DNA of 21,553 nt from JAXGTD01 sp040775095. GTDB lineage: Bacteria > Pseudomonadota > Gammaproteobacteria > Chromatiales > Chromatiaceae. Shown here piece after piece: positions 12,927 through 21,485 of the stretch. The translations under genes and the position numbers were made by a program. The DNA lies in assembly GCA_040775095.1 (NCBI GenBank), contig JAXGTD010000069.1, positions 1-21,553 on the forward strand, given 5' to 3'. The notes beneath the pieces were generated by a model. That model worked only from the letters and a program-made list of their open reading frames with translations, was not told where the DNA came from and did no database searches. Within the stretch, counting starts at the first letter, position 1; every line of letters begins with the position of its first letter.

Positions 12927-14429
12927 TCAGCGCGAAGCGTCCGTTGCCTCCTCTGTATGGAACAGTCCATACACATAGGTCAGCTGCTGCGACAAGTGCT
13001 TGTTGAAGGGCTTGTTGAGCTTATTGTCGGGCAGTTTCTTCCACGCCGGCGTTTCCTCCGATAGGGCATCGTAGAGCTGCCATTGATGCTCGTATGAGCG
13101 ACCCACCAGGCCGGCCAGGGCGCTTTGCTGCTCGGGATCGATGTAGTCGGAATCGATCTGCGCCAGCGCTTGTTTGGTGATGCGCATCCGGTAGACCCGT
13201 GCCGCATCAATCACCTTGTCCTCCGTGGCCTCCGGTAATTCGGTCTCGCCGCGCAGCAGGTCGCGGAATGCGACGCTGCCCACGGCCGTCTCACCCTCTA
13301 TTTTTTCCAGTTTCGTGGCGGGGATGCCGGCTGCCTCCAAGTGCTGGACTACCGGCGCGCTCAAAGAATAGTGGATCTTGTAATAGACCACCTGATTGAA
13401 CACGTTTTGCAGGAAGAACAGCATCACGAAGCAGATCACCGCGGCGACGATGGGCGTGGTGACCCAACCCGATGCGATGTTGCCCAGGGAAGTCCAGCGA
13501 ATACCTTTCCCGCCCTTCAACAGTCCGATGCCAATCACCGCACCCACCACGGCCTGCGAGCTCGAAACCGGGATCAGCGGGATCGTCGGCAAGCCCTTCG
13601 AAGCGAGAAAATGCTCCAAGGTCACAGAGGAGAACAGGAACAGCACGATGGAATGCGAGATGACCACCACCCAAGCCCCGACGGGATTCAGCGGTAAAAT
13701 GCCTTCGCCCACGGTCATCATAACTCGCTTTGAATACGTGAATACGCCGACACCGATAGCAATAGCGCCGATGAGGAACAACTGCTGAACCGACGAGAAG
13801 TCGACTCCCTTGCCGATGGTGATATCCGTGAATGGTGACGACGGGACGAAGACGCCCATGACATTGCCAATGTTATTGGCGCCCAGACTGTAGGAGCCAA
13901 ACGCGCCAGCCACCAGCAACCCGAGACGGGTATAGGTGTCGAGCCGCAGCACGTGGATCCGGGACCGCTCGATCGCGACGGTGGTGAGCTTGTAGAGCAG
14001 TGCACCGAAAATGGCGCCCAGAACCGGACAGGCCACCCAAGTCGCCAGGATCTTGCTCAGAGCACCGGTATCGGTGATCGAGCCGCTAAACCAATTCCAG
14101 CCGATGATGGCGCCAACCACGGCCTGAGTCGTCGACACCGGAAGACCGGCCCGCGTCATCCAGTAGACCGTGAGCGCGGCCGAGAACGCGGCCATGAAGG
14201 CGCCCGGCAGCGCGTTAAGCGTGCCGAGCTCACCGAGCCCGTGGGCGGCCCCGGCCCCACTGATGACGGCGCCCAGGATCAGGAACAGGGTGCAGACGAT
14301 GGCCGCCGTGGTGAACTGGATCATGCGGCTTGCGACCGCCGTTCCAAAGACATTGGCCGCGTCGTTAGCACCCAACGACCACCCCAGGAAAAGGCCGCTG
14401 GAGAGAAAAATTAAGAGCGTTATTTCCAC
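12927..14429 (-). CDS. pit: Inorganic phosphate transporter, Pit family
   Basis: Pit permeases carry metal-phosphate in symport with protons or Na+. The 500-aa protein shows two inverted signature repeats: GWSLGANDAANVFGTAVASR (about residues 17-36) and YSLGANNIGNVMGVFVPSS, each with its partner block, PVSTTQAVVGAIIGWNW and PVSSSQAVVGAVIGIGL. About ten membrane helices are present. The C-terminal ~110 residues are soluble and charged, and belong to the longer Pit variants. The start is GTG (14427-14429), giving MEITLLIFLSSGLFLGWSLG; the ribosome site is weak (GGGAA). It lies 61 bases downstream of the DUF47 gene on the same strand, the usual partner arrangement. Confidence 0.93.
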   Translation of the reverse strand: MEITLLIFLSSGLFLGWSLGANDAANVFGTAVASRMIQFTTAAIVCTLFLILGAVISGAGAAHGLGELGTLNALPGAFMAAFSAALTVYWMTRAGLPVSTTQAVVGAIIGWNWFSGSITDTGALSKILATWVACPVLGAIFGALLYKLTTVAIERSRIHVLRLDTYTRLGLLVAGAFGSYSLGANNIGNVMGVFVPSSPFTDITIGKGVDFSSVQQLFLIGAIAIGVGVFTYSKRVMMTVGEGILPLNPVGAWVVVISHSIVLFLFSSVTLEHFLASKGLPTIPLIPVSSSQAVVGAVIGIGLLKGGKGIRWTSLGNIASGWVTTPIVAAVICFVMLFFLQNVFNQVVYYKIHYSLSAPVVQHLEAAGIPATKLEKIEGETAVGSVAFRDLLRGETELPEATEDKVIDAARVYRMRITKQALAQIDSDYIDPEQQSALAGLVGRSYEHQWQLYDALSEETPAWKKLPDNKLNKPFNKHLSQQLTYVYGLFHTEEATDASR

Positions 14430-14490
14430 TGATGACGTTCCCGAGATGGGCGTTTGAAGATCATGGTGACGCGTGATTGCCGACGTCCGC

Positions 14491-15150
14491 TCACAGGGAA
14501 CGCTTTAGCGAATAGATCGCGAGCCAGTCACCCACGTTCTCGGATTCGTCGGCGAGATTATCGATCTTGTCGACGAAATAACGCAGGTGCATCTTCTGAT
14601 CGAGCCCCATCTCGGAGGAGAAGATGGCCCGTTTTAAACGCGTTGCGATCTGATCGACCTCTTCTTCATGGAAGCCTACTTTATTGAGATGGTCGCGCAC
14701 GGCGGCGATATTGCGGAAGAATGCCCGAGCGGCCAGGACGGCGGCCTCCATCGTCATGACTGCATGCGATGTCATCTGCTTGAAGTCTGCCTTGTAGGTT
14801 TCATCCACCGCCGGGCTTTCGACCGTGATCGCGAGAAAGATATCCTCGGCGAGTCCAAGCAGGTAGTTGAGGTCTTCCATCAAGCTCAGCACATCGGCGC
14901 GAAGATCAGGGATCAGCATTTCCGTGTGCAGCTGAAGCTCGATGGTCCGCCGCAGGCGGTTTCCCTCTACCTCGATATGGCGGAGCTGACGCACCAAGTC
15001 GATACATTGCCCTTCGGCGCCGCTGTCGAGATAGGTCAGTATGCCTTGCTCGAACTTCATTCCGCCGTTGGAGACCTGATCGAGAAAATTGTCGATCAGG
15101 TTCTCCATGGCCTTCGTCTTTCCAAACAGTGCGAGCTTAGGCGTCTTCAT
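14491..15150 (-). CDS. DUF47 family (PhoU-like) phosphate transport regulator
   Basis: DUF47 proteins are PhoU-like helical bundles, usually encoded next to Pit permeases and thought to modulate them. The 219-aa product begins MKTPKLALFGKTKAMENLID, is almost entirely helical, and contains LMEDLNYLLGLAEDIFLA and LRYFVDKIDNLADESENVGD, whose acidic residues match the metal-binding E/DxxxD motifs of the family. The frame is open for 16 codons further upstream (to 15198), but the ATG at 15150 gives the usual family N-terminus. It is probably co-transcribed with the permease downstream. Confidence 0.9.
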   Translation of the reverse strand: MKTPKLALFGKTKAMENLIDNFLDQVSNGGMKFEQGILTYLDSGAEGQCIDLVRQLRHIEVEGNRLRRTIELQLHTEMLIPDLRADVLSLMEDLNYLLGLAEDIFLAITVESPAVDETYKADFKQMTSHAVMTMEAAVLAARAFFRNIAAVRDHLNKVGFHEEEVDQIATRLKRAIFSSEMGLDQKMHLRYFVDKIDNLADESENVGDWLAIYSLKRSL

Positions 15151-15310
15151 CAATTGATCTCGGTCGTCGCTTTTGTTGTGCCAGGGCCTCTCAGACAACA
15201 GCGGCTGCCGTGGTCGGCGGGAGGCCCGAAGGGTGTACGATGGGGCGGCGATGCCAGGTCTACCGGCATCGGGTGGCTCGCCAAACGGGGCGAACGCGAT
15301 GAACGTTTCG

Positions 15311-15583
15311 TCAGATCTGATCCCTCATTGCGAGGCGCTGGCGCTTGGTCAGCCGTTTTTTTCCGGCCTCGATCGGGTGCGATGTCCGGTTCTCTCGTGG
15401 CAAGTCTGCCAGACCCGGCGCGGCGGCGCGAAGCGCTAGCAGGCCAAAGATGGTACTTGCGACGACGCCCGCGAGCAGCCCGAAGGTACCCCATTTTGTC
15501 CACTGAGGCGCGAGGGCAAGGAGTAAATAGCCCAGACCGGCGACTTGAAAACGGCGTATCGGTGTCAGCGTGTTGGAGGTCAC
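15311..15583 (-). CDS. Small two-helix membrane protein (90 aa), unknown function
   Basis: A GTG start with GAGGA 7 bases upstream gives MTSNTLTPIRRFQVAGLGYL. Two hydrophobic segments (about residues 14-28 and 33-53) are separated by a tight loop, and a charged tail follows (RENRTSHPIEAGKKRLTKRQ), probably cytoplasmic by the positive-inside rule. I do not recognise the family. It is 160 bases upstream of the DUF47 gene on the same strand, with no obvious terminator between, so co-transcription is possible. Confidence 0.5.
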   Translation of the reverse strand: MTSNTLTPIRRFQVAGLGYLLLALAPQWTKWGTFGLLAGVVASTIFGLLALRAAAPGLADLPRENRTSHPIEAGKKRLTKRQRLAMRDQI

Positions 15584-16111
15584 GACGTGTTCCTCGTTGG
15601 TGTTGGGGCGTCTGGCCTGGACTTGAGCCCCGCGGCAGGTCCGGCTGGGCCGGCCGGATCAAGGGCTGGCGAGGGTGGGATCTCAGCCTAGGCGGTCCCG
15701 ATGTCGTTTGGCTGGTCCGCCGCGCGGAAACCCCGGTTGTCGCCATCAAGCGTATGCCTCAGGCGAGAACCTGACGGTCGGATGCGGGCGGTACGGACCG
15801 CACGCGCGGCCACGCTGACATGGTAGAAGCAGAAAACGGGCCACTGTCCTTCGGCATAAAATTGCATGAAAAAATAACAGCTTGGCAAGGCGCTCGGGTT
15901 CCGTGGCCAGGGCGCGGTCTGCAGCGTGACGCCGGTGATTGCTGCCGGATATTTCCTTATTATCAGAAATATCAAGTTGTTAAGCGGGCTGTCGCGGTTC
16001 CGTGATTGCAGCAAATGCTGCACCCCAAGAGGGGTGGGTGGAACCGCCCGCCGCGAACGACCCGGCGAAGCGCGGGGATAGGCCGATGCGCTCGATTCGG
16101 TGACCGGGGTG
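15584..16111. other. 528-base intergenic region with an AT-rich inverted repeat and a 16-bp palindrome
   Basis: No open reading frame here has coding character; a 111-aa minus-strand frame at 15688-16023 has erratic composition and no ribosome site. The region includes an AT-rich island (about 15945-15980) with an exact inverted repeat, a 16-bp palindrome beside it, a 5-bp stem ACCCC/GGGGT (16022-16035) and GC-rich stems near 16040-16075 that could end transcription of the response regulator gene. Confidence 0.5.
15948..16022. promoter_or_regulatory. Operator-like dyads: GATATTTC/GAAATATC and TGCAGCA-AA-TGCTGCA
   Basis: GATATTTC (15948-15955) and its exact complement GAAATATC (15966-15973) are separated by 10 bases. 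About 35 bases on, TGCAGCA-AA-TGCTGCA (16007-16022) is a perfect 16-bp dyad. Both lie upstream of the small membrane protein gene and downstream of the response regulator gene. They could be regulator binding sites or transcript hairpins; the sequence alone does not decide. Confidence 0.4.
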
Positions 16112-17548
16112 CTAGTCGTCTCGCCTAGTCTGGAGGCGACGGTTGAGTGACTGGCGGGTTATGCCGAGCAGTGCCGCGGCAATGCCCTGGTTGTTCTTGG
16201 CACGACGCATGGCCTCTTGCACCAGGAACAGATTGGCCTCTTTGAGACTCGGGAAACGCCCGGAAATGCTCAGCGGCTGTTGGTTCTTGACCGTATCGGC
16301 ACGGCGCTCATCGACTGTTGCCGACTGCCCCTTTCGAATCACGGAGCGAAAGCTTTCCATGGAGAGTACTGGACCCGCGCGATGCTGAGCGACGGCATTG
16401 AAGATCAGGGCCCTGAGCTCACGTATATTGCCTGGAAAATGGTAGACCGAAAGCAGTGTCAGTAGCTCGTCGGGCGGTGTCGGTGGGGGTTTCGCAAGCG
16501 ATCTGGCGGCCTCGGCGATGAAATGCTCGAGCAGCATCGGCAGGTCGTCCATCCGCTCGCGTAAGGGCGGTAGCTCGATGGGGTGGCTGGCAAGTCGGAA
16601 GAAGAGATCCTGGCGGAACTTGCCGCGCGCCATCTTTCTATGCAGCGCCTGATTGGTTGCGGCGACGACACGGGCATCCGAGACGCGTGGCGCGTCAGAA
16701 CCCAGGGGATAATAGCTATGGTCCTGCAGAAGGCGCAGGAGCTTGACCTGGGACGCTGGCTTGAGATCACCGATCTCATCCAGGAACAGGGTGCCGCCGG
16801 CTGCCTTGGCGATTAACCCGTCGCGGTCTTTGTCCGCTCCGGTAAATGCCCCTTTGACGTGGCCGAACAGCGTGTCCGAGAACATGCCGTCGTCAAGACC
16901 GGCGACGTTGAGAGAGATGATCGGGGCGCCACGTCCGCTGAGTCGGTGTACTGCCTGCGCGATCAATTCCTTACCTGTCCCGGTCTCTCCGGTGATGAGT
17001 ACCGGTTCAGATGAATTGGCGATGGCTTCCGCGTACCGGAATATGGCCTGCATCCCCGGGCTACAGGTGATGATATCGGTAAAGGCGTCGGGGTGCTCCA
17101 GGCTGCTGCGCATCAAACTGTGGCGCAGGCTGCCGATCTCCTGGCGCAGGGTGCGAATCTCGAGCGCGCGGCGCACGCAGGAGACGAACCGGCTTTCCTC
17201 CACGGGTTTAACAAGATAGTCGAACGCCCCGTCTTTCATGCAGCGGACCGCGGTCTCGACCTCTTGGGACGCGGTCATGACCACGACCGGTACCTCGGGG
17301 AATCGCTGGACCAAGACAGGGAGGAGATCCATACCCGAGACATGGGGCATGAACAGATCGAGCACGATTACGGAGGCGCTCCGGGTCTCCAGCAGTGGCA
17401 GCAACTGGCGGGAGTCGTCGATTGTTGTCACCGACGCGATGCCGTGGCTATTGAGCAGATAGGCGGCGCCAAACAGGATGTCGGCCTCATCGTCCACGAC
17501 GACGACCGGCAGCGTGCTTGCGCTGCCCGCTGACGATGGTGCTTTCAT
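16112..17548 (-). CDS. NtrC-family sigma54-dependent response regulator
   Basis: This activates sigma54 promoters when phosphorylated by its kinase. The 478-aa protein has three domains. The receiver (about 14-125) has D19/D20, phospho-acceptor D64 (VLDLFMP) and K114. The AAA+ domain (about 155-395) has Walker A GETGTGKE (187-194), the sigma54-contacting GAFTGA (233-238) and Walker B GTLFLDE (252-258). A Fis-type helix-turn-helix (about 440-475) ends GIAAALLGITRQSLNRRLQ. All key residues are present. Its start overlaps the kinase stop (ATGA), so the pair is coupled. A spacer of about 45 residues separates the AAA+ and DNA-binding parts. No clear -24/-12 promoter was found in the window, so its targets are probably elsewhere. 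Confidence 0.94.
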   Translation of the reverse strand: MKAPSSAGSASTLPVVVVDDEADILFGAAYLLNSHGIASVTTIDDSRQLLPLLETRSASVIVLDLFMPHVSGMDLLPVLVQRFPEVPVVVMTASQEVETAVRCMKDGAFDYLVKPVEESRFVSCVRRALEIRTLRQEIGSLRHSLMRSSLEHPDAFTDIITCSPGMQAIFRYAEAIANSSEPVLITGETGTGKELIAQAVHRLSGRGAPIISLNVAGLDDGMFSDTLFGHVKGAFTGADKDRDGLIAKAAGGTLFLDEIGDLKPASQVKLLRLLQDHSYYPLGSDAPRVSDARVVAATNQALHRKMARGKFRQDLFFRLASHPIELPPLRERMDDLPMLLEHFIAEAARSLAKPPPTPPDELLTLLSVYHFPGNIRELRALIFNAVAQHRAGPVLSMESFRSVIRKGQSATVDERRADTVKNQQPLSISGRFPSLKEANLFLVQEAMRRAKNNQGIAAALLGITRQSLNRRLQTRRDD

Positions 17549-19812
17549 GTCCGGGCGGAGCGGGGCAGGCGCACCACCACCTCTGTGCCCTCGCCGGCGT
17601 CTGAGTTGAATTCCATTCTTCCTCCATGGTTTTGAATGATGCGGTAGGAGATGGACAGACCGAGTCCGGTACCGCCGTTCGCCGTCTTGGTGGTGAAAAA
17701 AGACTCCAGCACCCTGCCGCGGATAGCGTCCGGGATGCCGCAGCCCTCATCGCGGACCGTTACCCGGATGAACTCTGCCTCTTCCTCCAGCGCGGCGCTG
17801 ATGCGGACCTTGGCCGCGCGGTTAGGCAGCGACTGCAGCGCGTTGAGGATAAGATTGATGAATACCTGTTCCAGCTGCTGGGCATTGCCTTGCACTGCCG
17901 GCAGCGGCTCCTGGACATCCAATAAGCAGTCGTCGCAGTACTTGCGCACCTGGCTCTGAAGCAAGGAAAGACTGTTCTGCAGCACGTCCGCCACATCCAC
18001 GCGGTGGTCGAGCTCACCCTCATCCGGGCGCGCCATATGCTTTAGGTTGCCGACGATACCGTGGATACGCCGCGAGCCGTTCTCGATGCCCGCCAGCAGG
18101 CGTGGTATGCCGTCGATGGCCTGTTCCGCCGGTACCCCACCGATCGTGTAATCGCCGTACTCCTCGCGAAATCGTGTCAATACGCGCAACAGGTCGCCCC
18201 AGCTGCGCAATAGGATGGACGCGTTGAAAGCGATCGCGTTGTTGGGGTTGTTGATCTCGTGTGCCACGCTGGCAGCCAGTACCCCCAAAGACGCCAGGCG
18301 GGCGCTGCGAATGGCGTGGATCTCGAGCATGCGCTTCTCGGTGACATCGGTGATGATGACCATCGCGGCCGTGACGCGGCCGCCGACCCGCAGCGGCACG
18401 ATACGCAGGTCCCAGCAGCTCGCGTCGTCCCTGGCGAGCCCAATCTCGCCGGCGTCGCCGGTGTCAAATACCTGTCGGAGCGCTTGATGGTAGCGCCCCC
18501 GTACGCGTTCCGGAAGGCCCTCCGCGGAGCATCCCCCGGTCGTGGGGCCGTCGTCGTCGCCGGTTGGGGAGCGATTGCTCATCAGGATTCGACCCTCTGG
18601 ATCGACGGTCATGATGATGTCGGGGGACTGATGGAAAAGTACGCGCAGTTTCTGTTCGGATTCCCTCAGCTCCTGCTCGATGCGAAGACGCACCCGCATG
18701 GCGGCACGGTTATGCATGATGAACAGCGCCATGAGGATGGTCAGCATCAGGCCACCGATCAGAACAATCCAGTCGCCATAGCGGAAACCCTCCGCGCTGC
18801 GGAACTGACGCGTTGCGGAACAAGTAATGGACCAGCGACGATCGGCCACCGCAAAGGTTTCGGTGACCCGCGGGGCGTCTTCCAGATCCCAGTCCGGCGT
18901 CGCCTGCCGATCTGCCGCGGACGGCGTGTGGGGGCTGAGCCGGCTGGCATAGAAGTCGAGGAACCCCTCGCTGGCAGGGGCCGATTCGTCGCGAATGAGA
19001 AACTCGACCCCGCGTGGCTCCAGAATCGAGATGGAGGCGTTCGCGAGATCGGCGATGCGAAACACCCCGACGGCGAAACCACGCAGCGCCAGGCGCCGCT
19101 GCTCCGCGGTCGCGATGGGCGTGCCGTGGCGGTAGACCGGCTGAAACACCTGGAAGCCATACTGTGGATCGTCCTCCTTCAGCAGCTTGACGCGGCCGCT
19201 GACCACGGCCCGTCCACTGAGCCAGGCGCGCTCGATGAGGTCCAGGTAGGTCGGGCTGGAGCCGTAGTCGAAACCCACCGATTGCTCACCCGTGCGCGCC
19301 GGGTAGATGTGTTTGATCGGGAACCGGACCTCGCCCGCCGCGGCAGGCATTGGCGTCCGATCAGCAGCGGACTGCGTGATGAGCCTGTCTCCGGCGCCGC
19401 CGGGCTGAACCTGTGCCGGGTGCCCCGCGCTTCCGACGGTCATTGCCCTGGGCACCCATTCCAAGGTGTGGATCCCCGGGTAGCGTTCGAAGAGGGCACT
19501 CGCGTAACGTCGGAAACTGTCAGACGACACCCGCTCGGACACGTCGAACAGGTTGGCGACCGAGTTGACCGCGTCGAGGCCGTTCTCGATGCCCTTCTTC
19601 AGGGCGTTGTTGCGATTGTGCGCAACCCATTCGAATTCCATGCGCTGGTGCTCATTCAACTCCCCTCTGATCGCGACAAAGGCGGACAGGGACAGGAGCA
19701 GCCCAGCCAGGATCACCAGGAACGCGACAGTCTGGTCGGCGTTGGGTAACCAGACTGATTGCAGGGCCTCGCGCCACCCTCGCAGCCTCCGCGGCGGCGT
19801 CTCGTGCATCAC
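17545..19812 (-). CDS. CHASE-PAS hybrid-sensing histidine kinase
   Basis: This is the membrane sensor kinase paired with the adjacent regulator. Layout of the 755 residues: membrane helix 1 (about 29-47), an extracytoplasmic CHASE domain (about 75-300; VANLFDVSERVSSDSFRRYA, GIHTLEWVPR), helix 2 (about 348-366), a PAS domain (about 385-495) opening LFHQSPDIIMTVDPEGRILM, and a HisKA-type segment with phospho-acceptor H518 (SVAHEINNPNNAI). The ATPase domain follows with N-box NLILNALQSL (653-662), DEGCGIPD (688-695), FFTTK and GGTGLGLS (713-720). The ligand is unknown; CHASE domains sense small extracellular molecules. The start may be GTG (19812) or ATG one codon later, with no clear ribosome site. 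Confidence 0.93.
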   Translation of the reverse strand: MMHETPPRRLRGWREALQSVWLPNADQTVAFLVILAGLLLSLSAFVAIRGELNEHQRMEFEWVAHNRNNALKKGIENGLDAVNSVANLFDVSERVSSDSFRRYASALFERYPGIHTLEWVPRAMTVGSAGHPAQVQPGGAGDRLITQSAADRTPMPAAAGEVRFPIKHIYPARTGEQSVGFDYGSSPTYLDLIERAWLSGRAVVSGRVKLLKEDDPQYGFQVFQPVYRHGTPIATAEQRRLALRGFAVGVFRIADLANASISILEPRGVEFLIRDESAPASEGFLDFYASRLSPHTPSAADRQATPDWDLEDAPRVTETFAVADRRWSITCSATRQFRSAEGFRYGDWIVLIGGLMLTILMALFIMHNRAAMRVRLRIEQELRESEQKLRVLFHQSPDIIMTVDPEGRILMSNRSPTGDDDGPTTGGCSAEGLPERVRGRYHQALRQVFDTGDAGEIGLARDDASCWDLRIVPLRVGGRVTAAMVIITDVTEKRMLEIHAIRSARLASLGVLAASVAHEINNPNNAIAFNASILLRSWGDLLRVLTRFREEYGDYTIGGVPAEQAIDGIPRLLAGIENGSRRIHGIVGNLKHMARPDEGELDHRVDVADVLQNSLSLLQSQVRKYCDDCLLDVQEPLPAVQGNAQQLEQVFINLILNALQSLPNRAAKVRISAALEEEAEFIRVTVRDEGCGIPDAIRGRVLESFFTTKTANGGTGLGLSISYRIIQNHGGRMEFNSDAGEGTEVVVRLPRSART

Positions 19813-20255
19813 GGTGGAGTGGAAAGAACAGTCGGTTCCGACGTAACAAGGCTCGCGGCAGGCCGATGCCAGGCTCCTGCTGAAGCGTCAGATGTCTGCC
19901 TTGCTCTCACGCTCACGTGTGCCGTTGGGGTGGTAATGGAGCCGGTCAGGCGCATCGAGAGCCGCGCTGTCGCCTGAAGCCTGGTCCCCGGTGCGCCCAA
20001 TCTGGAGCCATGGTGTCGCCCGGTAGGACGACCGTCCGCCCATTGCTGTTGTCGATGACCACAAAGAACGCCCGGCAGCACTTGGCCGTTGGTTCTGGGG
20101 CTGTTGGGTTCATGTAGATTCATCCCGCTGACGACTGTCTCTCCTGTTACATTACGACATCGTTCGTGCCCGGTCACCGGCGTCACCTCGTCCCAGGCCA
20201 GCGGCAGCCACGGTGTGTACGCGACGGGCCCGCTCGCGACCGAGGAATCAGACAC
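19813..20255. other. 443-base divergent intergenic region
   Basis: The region separates the kinase gene (minus) from the PLP enzyme gene (plus) and must hold both promoters, but I could not assign -35/-10 pairs with confidence in this GC-rich sequence. It contains one candidate small minus-strand ORF (19946-20113) and the ribosome site GAGGA (20242-20246) of the PLP enzyme gene. Confidence 0.4.
19946..20113 (-). CDS. Possible small ORF (55 aa), unconfirmed
   Basis: ATG at 20113 on the minus strand opens a 55-codon frame beginning MNPTAPEPTAKCCRAFFVVI and containing RTVVLPGDTMAPDW. The middle part has plausible protein-like composition, with a strand-like FFVVIDNSNGRTVVLPGD segment. There is no clear ribosome site, and I do not recognise a family. 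The plus-strand frame that overlaps it is less protein-like. Confidence 0.2.
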   Translation of the reverse strand: MNPTAPEPTAKCCRAFFVVIDNSNGRTVVLPGDTMAPDWAHRGPGFRRQRGSRCA

Positions 20256-21269
20256 ATGGCCATCGAACAGCAGGCGCGCCACCCGCTCGGCTTCCTCCCG
20301 ACCCCAGTGCATGCGCTCCCGCGACTCTCGGAACTGTTGGGCGGCCCGCGTATCCTGATCAAACGCGACGACCAGACGGGGCTGGCGCTCGGTGGCAACA
20401 AGACCCGCAAGCTCGAGTATCTGGTGGCGGACGCGTTGGCGCAGGGCTGCGACACCCTGATTACCGCCGGGGCGGCCCAGTCCAATCACTGCCGACAGAC
20501 GGCCGCGGCCGCGGCGCTCACGGGTATGGCCTGTCACCTGGCCCTTGGCGGCCCGGCGCCGGCGCTGGCCGACGGCAACCTCCTGCTCGACTGTCTGCTC
20601 GGCGCGCGGTGTCACTGGAGCGGTGATCTGCGCAAGGGCGAGGGCATCGGCGAGATCGCCGAGCAACTGCGGCGCTCCGGCAGCAGACCCTACGTCATTC
20701 CCTACGGCGGCTCCAACGACATCGGGGCGCTCGGATTCGTGTCGGCGATCCGCGAGCTGAGAGGGCAACTGGAGCAGATGGGAGAACGCGTGACCCACTC
20801 GGTGTTCGCGTCCAGCTCCGGGGGGACCCAGGCGGGGCTCGTGGTCGGTCGCGCGCTGTTCGGGCTGGACATGGCCCTGATCGGCATCGGAATCGACAAG
20901 GGCGAGGCGGGTGATGCCCCCTTTAGAGAACAGGTACTGCGCCTGACCGAGAGGATCGCCGCACGCCTCGGTCTGGAACCATGCATCGGCGCCGCGGATG
21001 TCGTGGTCCGCAACGACTGGCTGGGCGCGGGCTACGGGGTCGTCGGCGACCCAGAACGCGAGGCCATCAAGCTGGTCGCCCGCACCGAGGGAATCCTGTT
21101 GGACCCTGTCTACACCGGGCGGGCAATGGCCGGACTGATCGCGATGATTCGCGGGGGCGAGCTCTCAGGCGCCGATACGGTGTTGTTCTGGCACACGGGC
21201 GGGGCGCCGGCGCTGTTCCCGTACGCGAGTGCGCTGCAGTCCGCACCAGCTGCCTGGCAGGCCCGCTGA
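20256..21269 (+). CDS. dcyD: PLP-dependent D-cysteine desulfhydrase / ACC deaminase family enzyme
   Basis: This fold-type II PLP family breaks D-cysteine to pyruvate, H2S and ammonia, or opens 1-aminocyclopropane-1-carboxylate; the two are hard to tell apart by eye. The 337-aa protein has LIKRDDQTGLALGGNKTRKL with the PLP lysine at about K49, the asparagine-containing block AAQSNHCRQTAAAAALTG, phosphate-binding SSSGGTQAGL, and C-terminal LDPVYTGRAMAGLI and FWHTGGAPALF. General family size and order are intact. The ATG at 20256 follows GAGGA at 9 bases; the frame is open for 30 codons upstream, but that stretch has no family character. The symbol is given as the more general assignment in bacteria without a plant-associated context. 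Confidence 0.85.
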   Translation: MAIEQQARHPLGFLPTPVHALPRLSELLGGPRILIKRDDQTGLALGGNKTRKLEYLVADALAQGCDTLITAGAAQSNHCRQTAAAAALTGMACHLALGGPAPALADGNLLLDCLLGARCHWSGDLRKGEGIGEIAEQLRRSGSRPYVIPYGGSNDIGALGFVSAIRELRGQLEQMGERVTHSVFASSSGGTQAGLVVGRALFGLDMALIGIGIDKGEAGDAPFREQVLRLTERIAARLGLEPCIGAADVVVRNDWLGAGYGVVGDPEREAIKLVARTEGILLDPVYTGRAMAGLIAMIRGGELSGADTVLFWHTGGAPALFPYASALQSAPAAWQAR

Positions 21270-21284
21270 TCCCCCCAGCAGGAC

Positions 21285-21485
21285 TGCTGCCTTGCAGGAG
21301 GAGTGCCCTCTTGTAAGAGGGATGCTCTTGTAGGAGGGGTGCCCTTGTGGGAGGGGTGCTCTTGTGGGAGGGGTGCTCCGCACCGCGACCCTTCCGCTCT
21401 TGTAGGAGGGGTGCTCCGCACCGCGACCCTTCCCGGGACGGGAATGCAGTCGCCCCGCGGAGCGGGCCTCCCACAGGGGTCTTAC
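21285..21485. repeat. Tandem extragenic GC-rich repeats
   Basis: Downstream of the PLP enzyme gene, the motif CTTGTAGGAGGGGTGC and variants (TAAGAGGGATGC, TGGGAGGGGTGC) occur about six times at 17-18 base spacing between 21307 and 21412. Two copies (about 21360-21395 and 21397-21435) extend into GGTGC-TCC-GCACC hairpins followed by GCGACCCTTCC. A related inverted unit (CCCCGCGGAGCGGGC, then CCTCCCAC) follows at about 21450-21475. This is the TAGGAG-type extragenic palindromic repeat style seen in many gammaproteobacteria, often mobilised by RAYT transposases; no such gene is in view. Confidence 0.7.

Noticed and set aside
15855..15872. sigma54 promoter (CGGCAT...TTGCAT)
   Set aside because: The GG and GC elements are one base too close together (9 instead of 10 between them), and no gene follows on that strand.
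15688..16023. 111-aa minus-strand ORF
   Set aside because: It has no ribosome site, irregular composition, and runs through the inverted repeats; it reads as chance.
18259..19749. A 496-codon open frame on the plus strand
   Set aside because: Antisense to the histidine kinase, whose motifs are complete; this frame has no family character.
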